From Rhizobium sp. RM (GTDB taxonomy: Bacteria > Pseudomonadota > Alphaproteobacteria > Rhizobiales > Rhizobiaceae), in the NCBI RefSeq assembly GCF_013390595.1, contig NZ_JACAWV010000024.1:62001-126000 (forward strand): DNA of 64,000 nucleotides, read 5' to 3'. The position numbers were made by a program, and so were the translations under genes. The notes under the pieces are model-generated. The model was not told the DNA's origin, ran no database searches, and saw only the letters and a list, made by a program, of their open reading frames with translations. Position 1 is the first letter of the stretch. Each line of letters starts with the position of its first letter. Of the stretch, positions 8,847 to 17,699 are shown piece by piece.

Positions 8847-10016
8847 TTACGGTTTCAGGACGACTTTGATGCAACCGTCCTTCTTTTCGGAAAAAGTCCT
8901 GTAGAGGTCTGGTCCATCCTCAAGGCTACCAGTGTGGGTAATGATGAAGGATGGATCGATCTCGCCGTTGATGATGCGCTCCATCAGGATCGGCAGGTAC
9001 TGCTGAACAGGCGTCTGGGCCATTTTGAACGTTAGGCCCCGATTTATCGCCGAGCCCATGGGGATCTTGTCAAGCAAACCGCCATAGACCCCCACGATGG
9101 AAACTGTGCCGAAGCTTCGACAGCAATAAATAGCCTGACGCAGCACATGCGGTCGGTCGGTGCCCATAAAAGTTGCGACCTTGATGCGGTCGACGCGAGC
9201 GTCCCAGCTCGCAGCCGGATCGGATTCAGTGCCGACAGCGTCTATACATGCGTCAGCCCCTCGGCCATTCGTCAGCTCTATGATCCGATCATAAATGTCG
9301 TCGTCGAGGTAATCGAGTGTTATAGCGCCGGAAGCTTTGGCCAATGCCAGCCGTTCGGGAACAGCATCGATTGCGATGATGCGTTCTGCGCCGAGGATGA
9401 ACGCCGATTTGATCGCCATCTGGCCGACGGGCCCGCATCCCCATATAGCGATCGTGTCGCCAGGCTGGATGTTGCAGAAGTCTGCGGCCATGTAGCCGGT
9501 GGGAAAGATGTCCGACAGGAAAAGAACCTGCTCGTCCGAAAGCCCATCGGGAACCTTGATCGGACCCGCGTCAGCAAACGGCACGCGCAGGTACTCCGCC
9601 TGGCCACCGCTGTAGCCTCCGAGCAAATGGGTATAACCGAACAGACCTGCTGGCGAATTTCCCCACATCTTGGTGACCTTCTCCGGCTTAGGGTTTGACC
9701 GTTCACACCCCGAATAGAAGCCGCGTTTGCAAAAGAAACACTCGCCACATGCGATCGTGAAAGGGACGACGACGCGATCACCAACCTTGAGCTTCTGGTT
9801 GTCCTTGCCCACCTCCACCACCTCGCCCATGGTCTCGTGACCCATGATGTCGCCGTGGTGCATTTCCGGCATAATACCATTGTAAAGATGCAGATCCGAG
9901 CCGCAGATTGCGCAGGCCGTCACCTTGATGATTGCATCTCTACCATCCTGGATTACCGGATCCGGAACACTGTCGCAACGGATGTCATGCTTACCGTGCC
10001 AGGTTAGTGCTCTCAT
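8847..10016 (-). CDS. Zinc-dependent alcohol dehydrogenase (MDR family)
   Basis: A 389-residue medium-chain dehydrogenase. Catalytic zinc ligands appear as Cys38 (ICGSDLH), His60 and Glu61 (GHETMG); structural zinc cysteines are 90, 93, 96 and 104. A NAD-binding GCGPVG turn lies near the middle. The long insert after the Rossmann fold (AVGTESDP...) is typical of the glutathione-independent formaldehyde dehydrogenase-like branch common in rhizobia. ATG 10016 follows AAGGGG; the upstream in-frame codon has no site. The likely job is detoxifying an aldehyde or alcohol together with the SDR downstream. Confidence 0.88.
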   Translation of the reverse strand: MRALTWHGKHDIRCDSVPDPVIQDGRDAIIKVTACAICGSDLHLYNGIMPEMHHGDIMGHETMGEVVEVGKDNQKLKVGDRVVVPFTIACGECFFCKRGFYSGCERSNPKPEKVTKMWGNSPAGLFGYTHLLGGYSGGQAEYLRVPFADAGPIKVPDGLSDEQVLFLSDIFPTGYMAADFCNIQPGDTIAIWGCGPVGQMAIKSAFILGAERIIAIDAVPERLALAKASGAITLDYLDDDIYDRIIELTNGRGADACIDAVGTESDPAASWDARVDRIKVATFMGTDRPHVLRQAIYCCRSFGTVSIVGVYGGLLDKIPMGSAINRGLTFKMAQTPVQQYLPILMERIINGEIDPSFIITHTGSLEDGPDLYRTFSEKKDGCIKVVLKP

Positions 10017-10052
10017 GTTTGAATTCCCCTTCTCCATACGGCGGTACTTGCA

Positions 10053-10241
10053 TCAGGACATCTCAAGGATCTGGGCTGCAACATCCTGCGGGAATACTGC
10101 TTTTTCCTGATTGAAGCCGGAGGCTGGTTTGCCGTGGTTTAATCTCCAGATCGACGCTACCCCAACAAAGATTTTCTCGGATAGTTCCAGGTCATCGTGG
10201 ATCATTGGCATGGCTAACCTAATTGCTGTCTCCACTCGCAT
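10053..10241 (-). CDS. Small protein coupled to the SemiSWEET gene, 62 aa
   Basis: Begins MRVETAIRLAMPMIHDD and contains IFVGVASIWRLNHGKPA. Its ATG (10241-10239) shares one base with the stop of the upstream transporter gene (TGATG), implying translational coupling. No signal peptide or membrane helix. Its family is not recognised. Starts at the later Met codons (residues 11 or 13) are possible. Confidence 0.55.
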   Translation of the reverse strand: MRVETAIRLAMPMIHDDLELSEKIFVGVASIWRLNHGKPASGFNQEKAVFPQDVAAQILEMS

Positions 10242-10495
10242 CACGAGGAACGGAGCTTCCTGAAGAGGATGTAACCGGCGAGGAAGAAGCAGGCCGTGTT
10301 GGTCAGGATGATCGGCCATTCCTGACGCAGAGCGCCGAAGGCCGCCCATAACGCGAAGCCAATCACCGTGACGGCGTACATACGGGCCGAAATCGCCTCC
10401 GTATCGCCGGTTCTGACCACTTTGATGACCTGCGGCACAAAGCTTGTCACTGAGCAAACTGATGCGAAATAGCCAATGATCAGGGCGACGTCCAT
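10241..10495 (-). CDS. SemiSWEET-type sugar transporter (PQ-loop), 84 aa
   Basis: Three hydrophobic helices and one PQ-loop motif (SFVPQV, Pro21-Gln22) followed by RTGDTEAIS, with W50 and N66 in later helices. This is the half-size bacterial SWEET architecture: a dimer forms one sugar uniporter in the inner membrane. The size (84 aa) is normal. ATG 10495 has GGAG upstream, and the stress promoter sits 41 nt before it. Sugar identity (glucose, sucrose or other) cannot be read from sequence. Confidence 0.88.
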   Translation of the reverse strand: MDVALIIGYFASVCSVTSFVPQVIKVVRTGDTEAISARMYAVTVIGFALWAAFGALRQEWPIILTNTACFFLAGYILFRKLRSS

Positions 10496-10536
10496 TTCAT
10501 CTCCGCAAGTTTCGCAAAAAATGATTGTCCCTACAG

Positions 10537-10561
10537 AACATAAAGCTGCCCACGAAGTTCC
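10537..10561 (-). promoter_or_regulatory. EcfG-type stress promoter of the SemiSWEET operon
   Basis: On the minus strand GGAAC (10561-10557), 17 nt, GTT (10539-10537), 41 nt before ATG 10495. It lies in the divergent gap with nadE. Confidence 0.65.
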
Positions 10562-10619
10562 TGTTCTGGAGGCCTTAAGAACCCGTCGGCAACCAAAGGC
10601 GATTTTGGAGGAAAGGCGA

Positions 10620-11453
10620 ATGACCACAGAACAGCAAGACATCATTCGGAAACTTGGGGTCGCACCCGTATTTGATGTTTGGCGTGAAATCGAACGGAGG
10701 ATCGCGTTTTTAGTCGAGTACGTTCGTTCGTCCGGATCAGAGTCGCTCGTTCTGGGCATAAGCGGCGGTATAGATTCATTAACCGCGGGAATTCTCGCCA
10801 AACGTACCGTTCGCGTTCTTAGAGACGCTGATTACGACGCGCGTTTTGTTGCTGTCCGGCTCCCTTACGGCAGTCAGGCGGATGAGCATGACGCAGAGAG
10901 ATGTCTTGCGATAATCGATCCCGACAGAACCGTGACGATCGATATCAAACCAGCGACCGATGCTCTTATGCGGTCTATCACAATGGAGGCCGGAGAGTTT
11001 ATATCGGGCCGACGTCACCATTTTCATCTCGGCAATATCAAAGCTCGCCAGCGCATGATTGCCCAATATGCGCTGGCGGGCGGAGACAAAGGCCTTGTTA
11101 TAGGTACGGATCACGCCGCTGAAGCGTTGATGGGTTTTTACACCAAATTTGGTGATGGCGCTGCGGACATTCTGCCACTTGCGGGATTGAACAAACGTCG
11201 CATCCGCTCGATCGCCCGTCAATTGGGCGCACCAGATGATCTCGTATTCAAGACTCCAACGGCCGACCTTGAAAGTGATACTCCTCTCAAGCCGGACGAA
11301 GATGTTTACGGCGTCACCTATAATGAGATCGACGACTTTCTGGAAGGCAAGGAAATCGATACGCTGTCGATGAATAAAATCCTCAGCGCATATCGTGCGA
11401 GCGCCCATAAACGGGCCCTGCCGGTGGTGCCTGACACGGTGTCACGGACTTGA
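10620..11453 (+). CDS. nadE: Ammonia-dependent NAD+ synthetase
   Basis: 277 residues, the size of E. coli NadE, without the N-terminal glutaminase domain of the larger enzymes. The ATP pyrophosphatase P-loop SGGIDS is at 48-53, followed by LPYGSQADEHDA, GNIKARQRM, GTDHAAE and KFGDGAADILPL, all diagnostic of NadE. It amidates nicotinate adenine dinucleotide to NAD+ in the cytosol using ammonia. ATG 10620 follows GGAGGAAAG. The isochorismatase-type hydrolase starts 17 bp downstream, so the pair may salvage pyridine nucleotides. As rhizobia normally carry a glutamine-dependent nadE, this is probably a second, accessory copy. Confidence 0.93.
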   Translation: MTTEQQDIIRKLGVAPVFDVWREIERRIAFLVEYVRSSGSESLVLGISGGIDSLTAGILAKRTVRVLRDADYDARFVAVRLPYGSQADEHDAERCLAIIDPDRTVTIDIKPATDALMRSITMEAGEFISGRRHHFHLGNIKARQRMIAQYALAGGDKGLVIGTDHAAEALMGFYTKFGDGAADILPLAGLNKRRIRSIARQLGAPDDLVFKTPTADLESDTPLKPDEDVYGVTYNEIDDFLEGKEIDTLSMNKILSAYRASAHKRALPVVPDTVSRT

Positions 11454-11470
11454 ACGCGAGGAAGTAGCAC

Positions 11471-12049
11471 ATGAACAACTGGGTTCACTTGTGCATAGAT
11501 ATGCAGAGAATGTTTGCCGAGGACACAGCGTGGCATGTTTCCTGGATGGCGGCTATTTCCGGCGAAATCGTTGAACTCGCAGAGCGGTTTCCTGAGAGAA
11601 CGATCTTTACGAGGTTTATCACGCCAGAACGCGCAGCTGATATGCCTGGAATGTGGAAATCGTACTATGAGAAATGGGAGGAAATGACGCGGTCGGTTCT
11701 TCCAGCCGACCTTCTAAACATAGTCCCACAGCTTGCTCATCTCATTCCACCTGCTCGCATTTTCGACAAGATGACTTATTCTCCGTGGACAAGCGGTGAG
11801 CTGCATCGGGTTTTGTCACGAGATAGTACCGATACGATTGTCGTTACCGGAGGTGAGACCGATATGTGCGTTCTTGCCACCGCGATCGGTGGCATCGAGT
11901 CCGGTTACAAGGTCATCCTCCTTAAGGATGCTGTGTGCAGCGGCGCAGACGAAACCCATGATGCTGCCCTTGAGTTGCTTGGCAGTCGTTTCTCCGCTCA
12001 ATTGGAGATAACGACCACAATAGAGTTCCTCTCGAGCGCGTCGTTGTGA
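11471..12049 (+). CDS. Isochorismatase-family cysteine hydrolase (nicotinamidase-like)
   Basis: 192 residues with the family triad Asp10 (CIDMQ), Lys100 (FDKMTYSPW) and Cys133 (GGETDMCVLATA). The family includes nicotinamidase, isochorismatase and several amidases. The metal-binding D-x-H of classical nicotinamidase is not obvious here, so the substrate is open. Position 17 bp after nadE on the same strand argues for pyridine salvage: nicotinamide to nicotinate, then NAD+. No separate promoter was seen. Confidence 0.85.
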   Translation: MNNWVHLCIDMQRMFAEDTAWHVSWMAAISGEIVELAERFPERTIFTRFITPERAADMPGMWKSYYEKWEEMTRSVLPADLLNIVPQLAHLIPPARIFDKMTYSPWTSGELHRVLSRDSTDTIVVTGGETDMCVLATAIGGIESGYKVILLKDAVCSGADETHDAALELLGSRFSAQLEITTTIEFLSSASL

Positions 12050-12286
12050 GACAAGCAAGTGTCGTCGATCGTCTTAGAAACCCGCGCCGCTCTGACATAC
12101 CAGCGCTCCTAGCGAATACTTCTAAATCGCTCTCCTTGTTTCGCGTTAAGAGGCGACCGTGCTCATAAAATTGCAGACCAACCATTATATTTGGTGGTAC
12201 TAATATTTTCGCGCCTCCCCAAATTCCGTTGTGACGCCAACCGCCTGTTGGAGGCGAGTTCTCTTCGTTAGTATTGGAAAAATGCT

Positions 12287-12544
12287 TTGCTGCCAGGAAT
12301 GACAGAAGACGAAGGCTTGCGCCTTTTCGAACGCATCGGTGCCACTGCGATCGCCAACCAAGCGATTTTGAAATGCACCCTCTCAGGCTTTCCTCTCACG
12401 GTCGACAACGTCATTCTTTTCGTCGGCGATCTTGTCGACCCGACCAATGAGGCGGCTGCGAACCTTATTTCGCTTATCGGGATTGCGATCGAGGAACTCA
12501 TCGATTGCCGTGACCTCATGTCGAATGCTGGTTTTCAATCCTAG
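12287..12544 (+). CDS. Hypothetical protein, 85 aa
   Basis: The frame opens with TTG at 12287 (about 9 nt after a GGA-containing stretch); an ATG four codons later (MTEDEGLRLFERIG) is an alternative. The sequence has an amphipathic first helix and a hydrophobic second half (NLISLIGIAIEEL). Its family is not recognised. It stands alone between the isochorismatase-like and alpha/beta hydrolase genes. Confidence 0.4.
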   Translation: MLPGMTEDEGLRLFERIGATAIANQAILKCTLSGFPLTVDNVILFVGDLVDPTNEAAANLISLIGIAIEELIDCRDLMSNAGFQS

Positions 12545-12720
12545 AAATGGTCACTCCGCCACGCCGGGGGTGGTTACGACACCATTGTTGGTTGTTCCAA
12601 ACCTCAGACGGTGTCTTGGATTTGAGCTGTCCATTTGTTCTGCGCCAAAGGGTGTCCTGAAAGAGGAACCAGATGTCCCAGAGCGGCTTTACGACTTGGG
12701 ACAACCAAAGGAGCTCTTGA

Positions 12721-13539
12721 ATGGCGACCATCGAAGCAAAAGACGGCATTAAGCTACACGTGAAGGATATGGGTGAAGGTCGGCCGGTCGTCCTCATTCA
12801 CGGTTGGCCCCTGACCGGCGACATGTTTGAGTATCAAACCGTTGCCCTTCTGGAGGCTGGTTTTCGGGTTATCACGTACGACCGGCGTGGCTTTGGGCAG
12901 TCGGCCCATCCGGCTGGTGGCTACAACTACGATACCTTCGCAGACGATCTGGCAAGTGTCATTGATACGCTTGAGCTGCGAGATGTTTCTTTGGTTGGCT
13001 TCTCCATGGGCGGTGGCGAGATCGCCAGATATCTTTCCAGATACGGCGCCGGAAAAATATCAAAGGCGGTGCTCGTTGCATCAGTCGCACCCTACCTTTT
13101 GAAAGACGACAGTAATCCCGACGGTGTGGATGCCAGTGTTTTTGAAGATATGAAGGTGGAAATCCGCAAAGACCGTTTTGCATTCCTGCAAAGCTTCGCC
13201 AAGACTTTTTACGGCGTCGGCCTTGTGACAAGTCCTGTCAGTGAGGGTGTGCTGGATTGGTCTTTCATTCTAGCGGTGATGGCGAGCCCGAAGGCGACGA
13301 TCGATTGTGTCGATGCATTTGGAAAAACTGACTTCCGTCCCGACCTTTCTGCTTTCACCATTCCGACCCTCATCATACATGGCACATCTGACAAAACGGT
13401 TCCTATCGACACGTCCGGAAGAGCTGCAGCAAGGGGTATCCACGGAGCCCAACTCATTGAGTACGAAGGGGAGCCGCATGGGCTTTTTGCGACAGTCCCC
13501 GATCGTCTTAATCGCGACTTGATAAGTTTTTTGGGTTAA
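12721..13539 (+). CDS. Alpha/beta hydrolase (chloroperoxidase/esterase type)
   Basis: 272 residues with the alpha/beta-hydrolase plan: oxyanion HGWPL (27-31), nucleophile elbow GFSMGG with Ser95, acid Asp224 (HGTSDKTVP) and His253 (EPHGLF). The GFSMGGGE elbow and YDRRGFGQS segment are typical of cofactor-free haloperoxidases/arylesterases. It could hydrolyse esters or perform peracid chemistry; substrate unknown. ATG 12721 follows AAGGAG. A terminator lies 10 bp after the stop. Confidence 0.9.
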   Translation: MATIEAKDGIKLHVKDMGEGRPVVLIHGWPLTGDMFEYQTVALLEAGFRVITYDRRGFGQSAHPAGGYNYDTFADDLASVIDTLELRDVSLVGFSMGGGEIARYLSRYGAGKISKAVLVASVAPYLLKDDSNPDGVDASVFEDMKVEIRKDRFAFLQSFAKTFYGVGLVTSPVSEGVLDWSFILAVMASPKATIDCVDAFGKTDFRPDLSAFTIPTLIIHGTSDKTVPIDTSGRAAARGIHGAQLIEYEGEPHGLFATVPDRLNRDLISFLG

Positions 13540-13548
13540 AACCAGCGG

Positions 13549-13575
13549 AAGGCGTGCTCTCAGGCGCGCCTTTTT
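13549..13575 (+). terminator. Rho-independent terminator after the hydrolase
   Basis: A 9-bp stem (AAGGCGTGC with GCGCGCCTT, one G-U pair) and a 6-nt loop end in TTTTT, just downstream of the stop at 13539. Confidence 0.8.
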
Positions 13576-13874
13576 AACATCCTAATTCCAATCATCTGCA
13601 ACGTTCCCCGTAGGAGGGTATGTTCAGCGAATGCGACGAGGCGCTGCGCTCTTTGAACCCCAGCTAGCGTCCCTGATGGCTCGCGTGGTTCTCGATCATA
13701 CTCACTTTAATCAGTTTGCTGCGCGACCAACACGGACGAGGTGTTCGTCCGGGTCAGACCCTACGGTTTTCGGCCATCGTGCATATCCTTCTTTACTCTC
13801 GCTCGCCGCTCCCGCGATTTCGCGGCTTGCCGAGCTTCCCTGAGTTCTTCGAGGCTTGCTAGCCGCCATCCCGC

Positions 13875-14564
13875 TCATATGTGCTCCGCATCGGCTTGCG
13901 GGTGACGTTCGGAAATACTCAATGGCTCAACGAATTCCCCTGTGATCTCGGTTATCACAACGATCCCGTAGGTAGTAGTCGCCACCGGCCTATAAAGTGG
14001 CGGTAGGTTATCACTCGGAAATGGCAATCGATGCTTCCGCCGCTCTTTTGCTCCGCGCTTGGCTATCGCTTCTTCTTCGGTTCCCTTGCGAGCATCGGCA
14101 CGTTTGCGTCGTTCCTCGGGTTCTGCCCTCTTGGCGGCTTCCTCGATTATCTTCCAACCGTGCTGCAGGTCATCATAAGATCCGAATGGCACTTCGCAAA
14201 CCTTTTCCGGTCCGTTCCACCGGGCAAACCGTATCTGTCGTAATTGATCAACGACCTCACGGGAGTAAGGGGTTCGGATTTTAAATCCTGTGGGAACCAC
14301 CTGCAAATATTGTGAGAGAATGGGCTCGAATTGAAAGGCGTCGCGTCCCCGCTCTTCTGAAAAAGCAGGCTGTCGGTCGGCCTCTGAAGCAAGCCAACTT
14401 TCAATGCGTTTCCGTGCTGTCTTTCCTGGAACGGTCCATGCCTGAAGGTGGTCGTTCCACCGTGCTGTGGGAAAGGTCTCCCTGAACCGGTCAACCGTCA
14501 CCCTATCGAACGGGAACGATACCGTCTCGTTGATCAACTTGATGTCGGCTTGTGGCCCGGTCAT
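13875..14564 (-). CDS. Protein with two HARP-like repeats, 229 aa
   Basis: Two similar stretches follow one another: FPFDRVTVDRFRETFP then ARWND and a VPG strand (about 18-60), and RTPYSREVVDQLRQI then ARWNG and a VPF strand (about 100-145). The pattern (a strand, a helix, hydrophobic-x-ARW, a strand) resembles HARP domains, which accompany SNF2 annealing helicases such as SMARCAL1; here they occur without a helicase. The rest is a charged Lys/Arg/Glu helix and a Pro-rich tail. ATG 14564 follows GGAGGAG. The gene follows the DUF2177 gene by 46 bp. Function unknown; nucleic-acid binding is a guess. Confidence 0.6.
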   Translation of the reverse strand: MTGPQADIKLINETVSFPFDRVTVDRFRETFPTARWNDHLQAWTVPGKTARKRIESWLASEADRQPAFSEERGRDAFQFEPILSQYLQVVPTGFKIRTPYSREVVDQLRQIRFARWNGPEKVCEVPFGSYDDLQHGWKIIEEAAKRAEPEERRKRADARKGTEEEAIAKRGAKERRKHRLPFPSDNLPPLYRPVATTTYGIVVITEITGEFVEPLSISERHPQADAEHI

Positions 14565-14610
14565 TGTCTCCTCCGCTTTGATAACCGCAAAGCCGAGCTT
14601 GTGATACGTC

Positions 14611-15012
14611 TCATCCCCAAAGTCGGGCTGCGATATAACCAGCCGCACTTGCCAATGCGGTCAATGCCGTACCCCAGATCATGTCGACAATGCTCATGGT
14701 GAGCGGCCATCCTTTGATCGTCGAAATGTTGGTAATGTCGTAGGTCCCAGAGGCTGCAAGTCCAAGAGCAGCGCCGTAGCCGGCTGCCACCCAGACCGAA
14801 CCGTGCTCGAGGCCGGGTCTTACTGACAATGCGACAATAGCAGCGGCGAAAAACAGATAAAAAACTGCGGCTACCGCCAAGTTTGGCGACGGCAACATGA
14901 GTTCGCCAAGTTGATCGCGATAAAAGTTGCGCGCCACCACTCCTAACCAGATCGCATCAATCACGAGAAACGAGATCAACGCCCCGAAATATGCCACGAC
15001 GAGTGTTTTCAT
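14611..15012 (-). CDS. DUF2177 family membrane protein
   Basis: 133 residues with about four membrane helices and the DUF2177 marks FLVIDAIWLGVV near the start and AASGTYDITNISTIKGWP in the third quarter. The function of the family is not known. No promoter was recognised immediately upstream. Confidence 0.8.
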   Translation of the reverse strand: MKTLVVAYFGALISFLVIDAIWLGVVARNFYRDQLGELMLPSPNLAVAAVFYLFFAAAIVALSVRPGLEHGSVWVAAGYGAALGLAASGTYDITNISTIKGWPLTMSIVDMIWGTALTALASAAGYIAARLWG

Positions 15013-15100
15013 AGGACTGCCTTTTTTGAGCTAGGCTCTCGCATAATCCTCTCAGGGAACTGGCCGCCGAAGAGAGCGGCCATCTTCCAGCTACACGGAA

Positions 15101-15700
15101 TTAAAGGTGGTAGCGATTTCGTTCAGCGGCGACCTGCTCTTCGGTGTAAGGGTCCGCGTTTTCGTCGAACCTCGTCCATCCATCCTCCGTATACGCACGG
15201 CGGCGGACATCCAGGTCAACGGCTCTCGAGCTGCTGAGGATTGCTTGAGACTCAACGACCTTGTCGTCGTCAACCTTAGCGGCGACCACCGCTCCGCCAC
15301 GACGTACACCTTCTGCATAGAGGTGCGCGTCTTCTTCGGGCACGCCAGATTCGATGAGTCCGCCGACGATGCCTCCAGCGGCACCGCCGACGACGGCACC
15401 CGCAAGCGCTCCTGCAGCAGTGGCTGCCAGCCAACCCGCTGCGACCACCGGGCCGACCCCAGGGATAGCCATGATTCCGAGCCCGGTAAGTAGGCCGCCT
15501 GCGCCTCCGGCAACTGCGCCGAGGCCAGCACCAGTGCCTGCACCTTCGGCGGCCTTATTGCCCTGCCCCTCAACTTCCTCCTTGCCGTCTTTCCTGTACA
15601 CGATGCTGATATTGTCCGACGAGACCCCGGCGTTTTCCAGCGCTTTAACGGCGGAACGTGCGTCATCATAAGAATCGAAAAGCCCTGTTACCGTCTTCAT
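15101..15700 (-). CDS. General stress protein with a glycine-zipper core (cassette 1)
   Basis: 199 residues in three parts: an N-terminal stress-protein 17M/YflT-like alpha-beta domain (MKTVTGLFDSYDDARSA..., 1-35), a Gly/Ala-rich hydrophobic core (about 50-115, with IPGVGPVVAAGWLAATAAG) that could form glycine-zipper membrane hairpins, and a polar C-terminal domain with EDAHLYAEGVRRGG. It is a close paralogue of 47498-48100. It lies 36 bp after the PepSY-like gene and shares its stress promoter (16096-16120). The family is induced by stress in other bacteria; the molecular role is unknown. Confidence 0.8.
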   Translation of the reverse strand: MKTVTGLFDSYDDARSAVKALENAGVSSDNISIVYRKDGKEEVEGQGNKAAEGAGTGAGLGAVAGGAGGLLTGLGIMAIPGVGPVVAAGWLAATAAGALAGAVVGGAAGGIVGGLIESGVPEEDAHLYAEGVRRGGAVVAAKVDDDKVVESQAILSSSRAVDLDVRRRAYTEDGWTRFDENADPYTEEQVAAERNRYHL

Positions 15701-15736
15701 GGTCGCTTCCTCTTGCTATCTTTACTGTAATCGGGA

Positions 15737-16051
15737 TCACTTGGCTGTGACGTTGCCTTGAAAATCCAGTGCTACGTCTGTGGAGGTGCCTGCCTTGGTG
15801 GCCGTCCCGCGCCAAACGCCTTGGTCATCGAGTTTCAGAGCGGTAACATTTGTGTAGCCTGCCTCTTCGATACGCGTCTTGGCCTGGCTTTCCGTAAAGC
15901 TGTTCTTACCTGCAACTGGAGCACCAGGGTTCTGCTCACCCGTCGTGGAGATAGCCGGGGTCGTCTGAGAAGTCGTCGGGGTCTCGCTTTGCGCTGAGAC
16001 AAGAGATGTCGACAGCAGCAACGCTGCCGCTGTAAAACCAAGCCTTTTCAT
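15737..16051 (-). CDS. Secreted PepSY-like protein, 104 aa (cassette 1)
   Basis: A Sec signal peptide (MKRLGFTAAALLLSTSLVSA) is followed by a Thr/Pro-rich linker and a PepSY-like fold: SFTESQAKTRIEEAGYTNV, then GVWRGTATKAG and a terminal DFQGNVTAK. Exported PepSY proteins often act as periplasmic inhibitors or binding modules. ATG 16051 is chosen because AGGAGG precedes it and a clear signal peptide follows. Its paralogue is at 48131-48448 in the same order relative to the stress protein. Confidence 0.8.
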   Translation of the reverse strand: MKRLGFTAAALLLSTSLVSAQSETPTTSQTTPAISTTGEQNPGAPVAGKNSFTESQAKTRIEEAGYTNVTALKLDDQGVWRGTATKAGTSTDVALDFQGNVTAK

Positions 16052-16095
16052 GGCGTTCCTCCTAGTTTTGCACCTTGATTTTGAATACAAACGAA

Positions 16096-16120
16096 AACTC
16101 GTGAAGGCGCGTTTGGTTCC
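16096..16120 (-). promoter_or_regulatory. EcfG-type stress promoter of cassette 1
   Basis: On the minus strand GGAAC (16120-16116), 17 nt, GTT (16098-16096), 44 nt before ATG 16051. Confidence 0.7.
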
Positions 16121-16895
16121 CATTGACAGGGGGCATATCAAGGCGTCAATCGTCACATCCCCAAAGTCGCGGACGTAGCTTCGATCGATGAAATGACGGA
16201 GACGTTGCGAGAATTCGTTTTCGAACGTCAGGGTTCTCGATCTTCACAAGAGCGCTGTTGAGCATCTGTCCCTGGGCCTAAAACACAAAATCTGTAAAAT
16301 ATTTGTCTCTTGCTCTCTCATCAGCGCCGATGACGCGAGTGAGTCCCTGCCGAGCGTGTCAGCCGGCAGCCCATCTACGGAGACATCCCGACCCGTAGCG
16401 CTGCAGAAAATCTAGGCGGTCGTCGCGCGATCGTCCCACCTCGTCCATTGATTTAAGAGCCTACCTTCCTTCAGCGCTCAAAAGTGCGATAAGTCGCTCC
16501 CGGCTATGTCGATATGCGAATGCATCAGAAGATCCCTCTCGTCGAAGGCGCCTTACACGCATCCCCGCAAAGTTCGGCATGCTCTGCGTCCGCGCGCTAA
16601 CGATCACCCCTGATTGCCTCGGTCTGCATGAGGATGTGCCAATGTCATCCCAACAAAAGCGTCACCTGATCCGATCGCAATAATAAGCGGTACGCCGCAA
16701 CTATGAGCGACCTGAAGACGAAGTCGGGCGACCGGTTCACGACGATCCCGTTGCTAAGAACCTGGGTCTAACCGCAGGCGTGGCTTCGGGTTCAGTCGCA
16801 ATAAAGCGGAAAAGCCGATATGGCATTGGTGGGAACGATTCCCTCATAAATCCATGTCGTCCCACCATGGTCATACCAAGAATTGACACCACGCA
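16121..16895. other. Gene-poor region
   Basis: No convincing gene on either strand. Short minus-strand open stretches near 16590-16730 (reading AHSCGVPLIIAIGSGDAFVG) look protein-like but lack a start and a recognisable family; they may be remnants. Confidence 0.4.
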
Positions 16896-17276
16896 ATGCT
16901 CGCCGATCTTCAAGAACAAGTTCGCATCTGTCTCTCCGTGCAGCCAACTCCGTTACGCAACGGCTACGCCGGGAAATCTCCAGGAACGCGCGGTAGGACT
17001 GGCCTGGCGACGAAGCTGCTTGCCGAATCTATCACCGTGAATATTGGCCGAACCTACCGTTTCTACGAGGGTGAGCGACGAGTTGACGTGTTCGATGTAG
17101 CAATATTCTTGGAGGACCTGTTGAGCGCAGTTCCAGAGGAAACGCGGGAGCGGTATGCGGACAAGCTGTCCACAAATTCAGACCCCGCCAAGATCGAGAT
17201 TGCGGAGAGTGTCGTGAAGGCTCTCGAGGAGAAATGGGTGTTTTCCTACCACCTGGCCAACGCGCCTCTTCATTGA
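16896..17276 (+). CDS. Hypothetical protein, up to 126 aa
   Basis: The C-terminal two thirds look coding: NIGRTYRFYEGERRVDVFDV, then a helical IFLEDLLSAVPEETRERYADKL and an acidic/hydrophobic tail. The N-terminal third (rich in Arg/Gly) may not be translated; a GTG at 17037 in the same frame starts the plausible part but has no obvious ribosome-binding site. Its family is not recognised. It sits in a decayed region, so the gene may be a remnant. Confidence 0.35.
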   Translation: MLADLQEQVRICLSVQPTPLRNGYAGKSPGTRGRTGLATKLLAESITVNIGRTYRFYEGERRVDVFDVAIFLEDLLSAVPEETRERYADKLSTNSDPAKIEIAESVVKALEEKWVFSYHLANAPLH

Positions 17277-17699
17277 TTACATGTGACCGCTGCCATTTCT
17301 TGAGCAGACATTGGCAAGTTCGGAGACCTCCGGCGATCCCCACGAATTTTGAACTCAGAGTATTTTTGCAAGCGCTACTTTTGGGTTGAACAAACTGCTT
17401 TGGCCGGACAGATCCAACCCTGTGTCGCCCCAACCGGCGTTTCGGCCTATGTACGGTTTCAGACTATCGACGGCCAACTGTTATTCGCTGGTTCGTTCGA
17501 TGAACAAATGTGGTTAGCTAATTTATTGGCATCAACCGAATTCGTAGGCGATGCCGACTGAGGGTTATTACGTGCTTCCGCCTGCCTAGCTAGGGATGCA
17601 CACATGTGTAGACCAAACTATACAGAAGCATGCCCACTGAGAACTCTGCTGCTGCCTTGGGCGATGCGCTTCACCAATTGCCAAGAACTTCAGATCAAA
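17277..17699. other. Gene-poor region
   Basis: A 70-codon open frame at 17349-17561 (ends SFDEQMWLANLLASTEFVGDAD) has no recognisable family or ribosome-binding site; I do not call it. Nothing else was seen. Confidence 0.35.

Noticed and set aside
12664..12690. GGAAC upstream of the alpha/beta hydrolase
   Set aside because: The expected GTT is absent at 16-18 nt (sequence reads GCTT), so it does not meet the pattern.
13768..13874. Minus-strand stretch reading SLEELREARQAAKSRERRAR just after the HARP-like gene
   Set aside because: In frame with the upstream gene but beyond its stop, with no start codon or ribosome-binding site; could be a lost tail, but not supported.
16590..16740. Minus-strand protein-like stretch AHSCGVPLIIAIGSGDAF
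   Set aside because: About 45 codons without a start, flanked by stops and without a family; too little to call.
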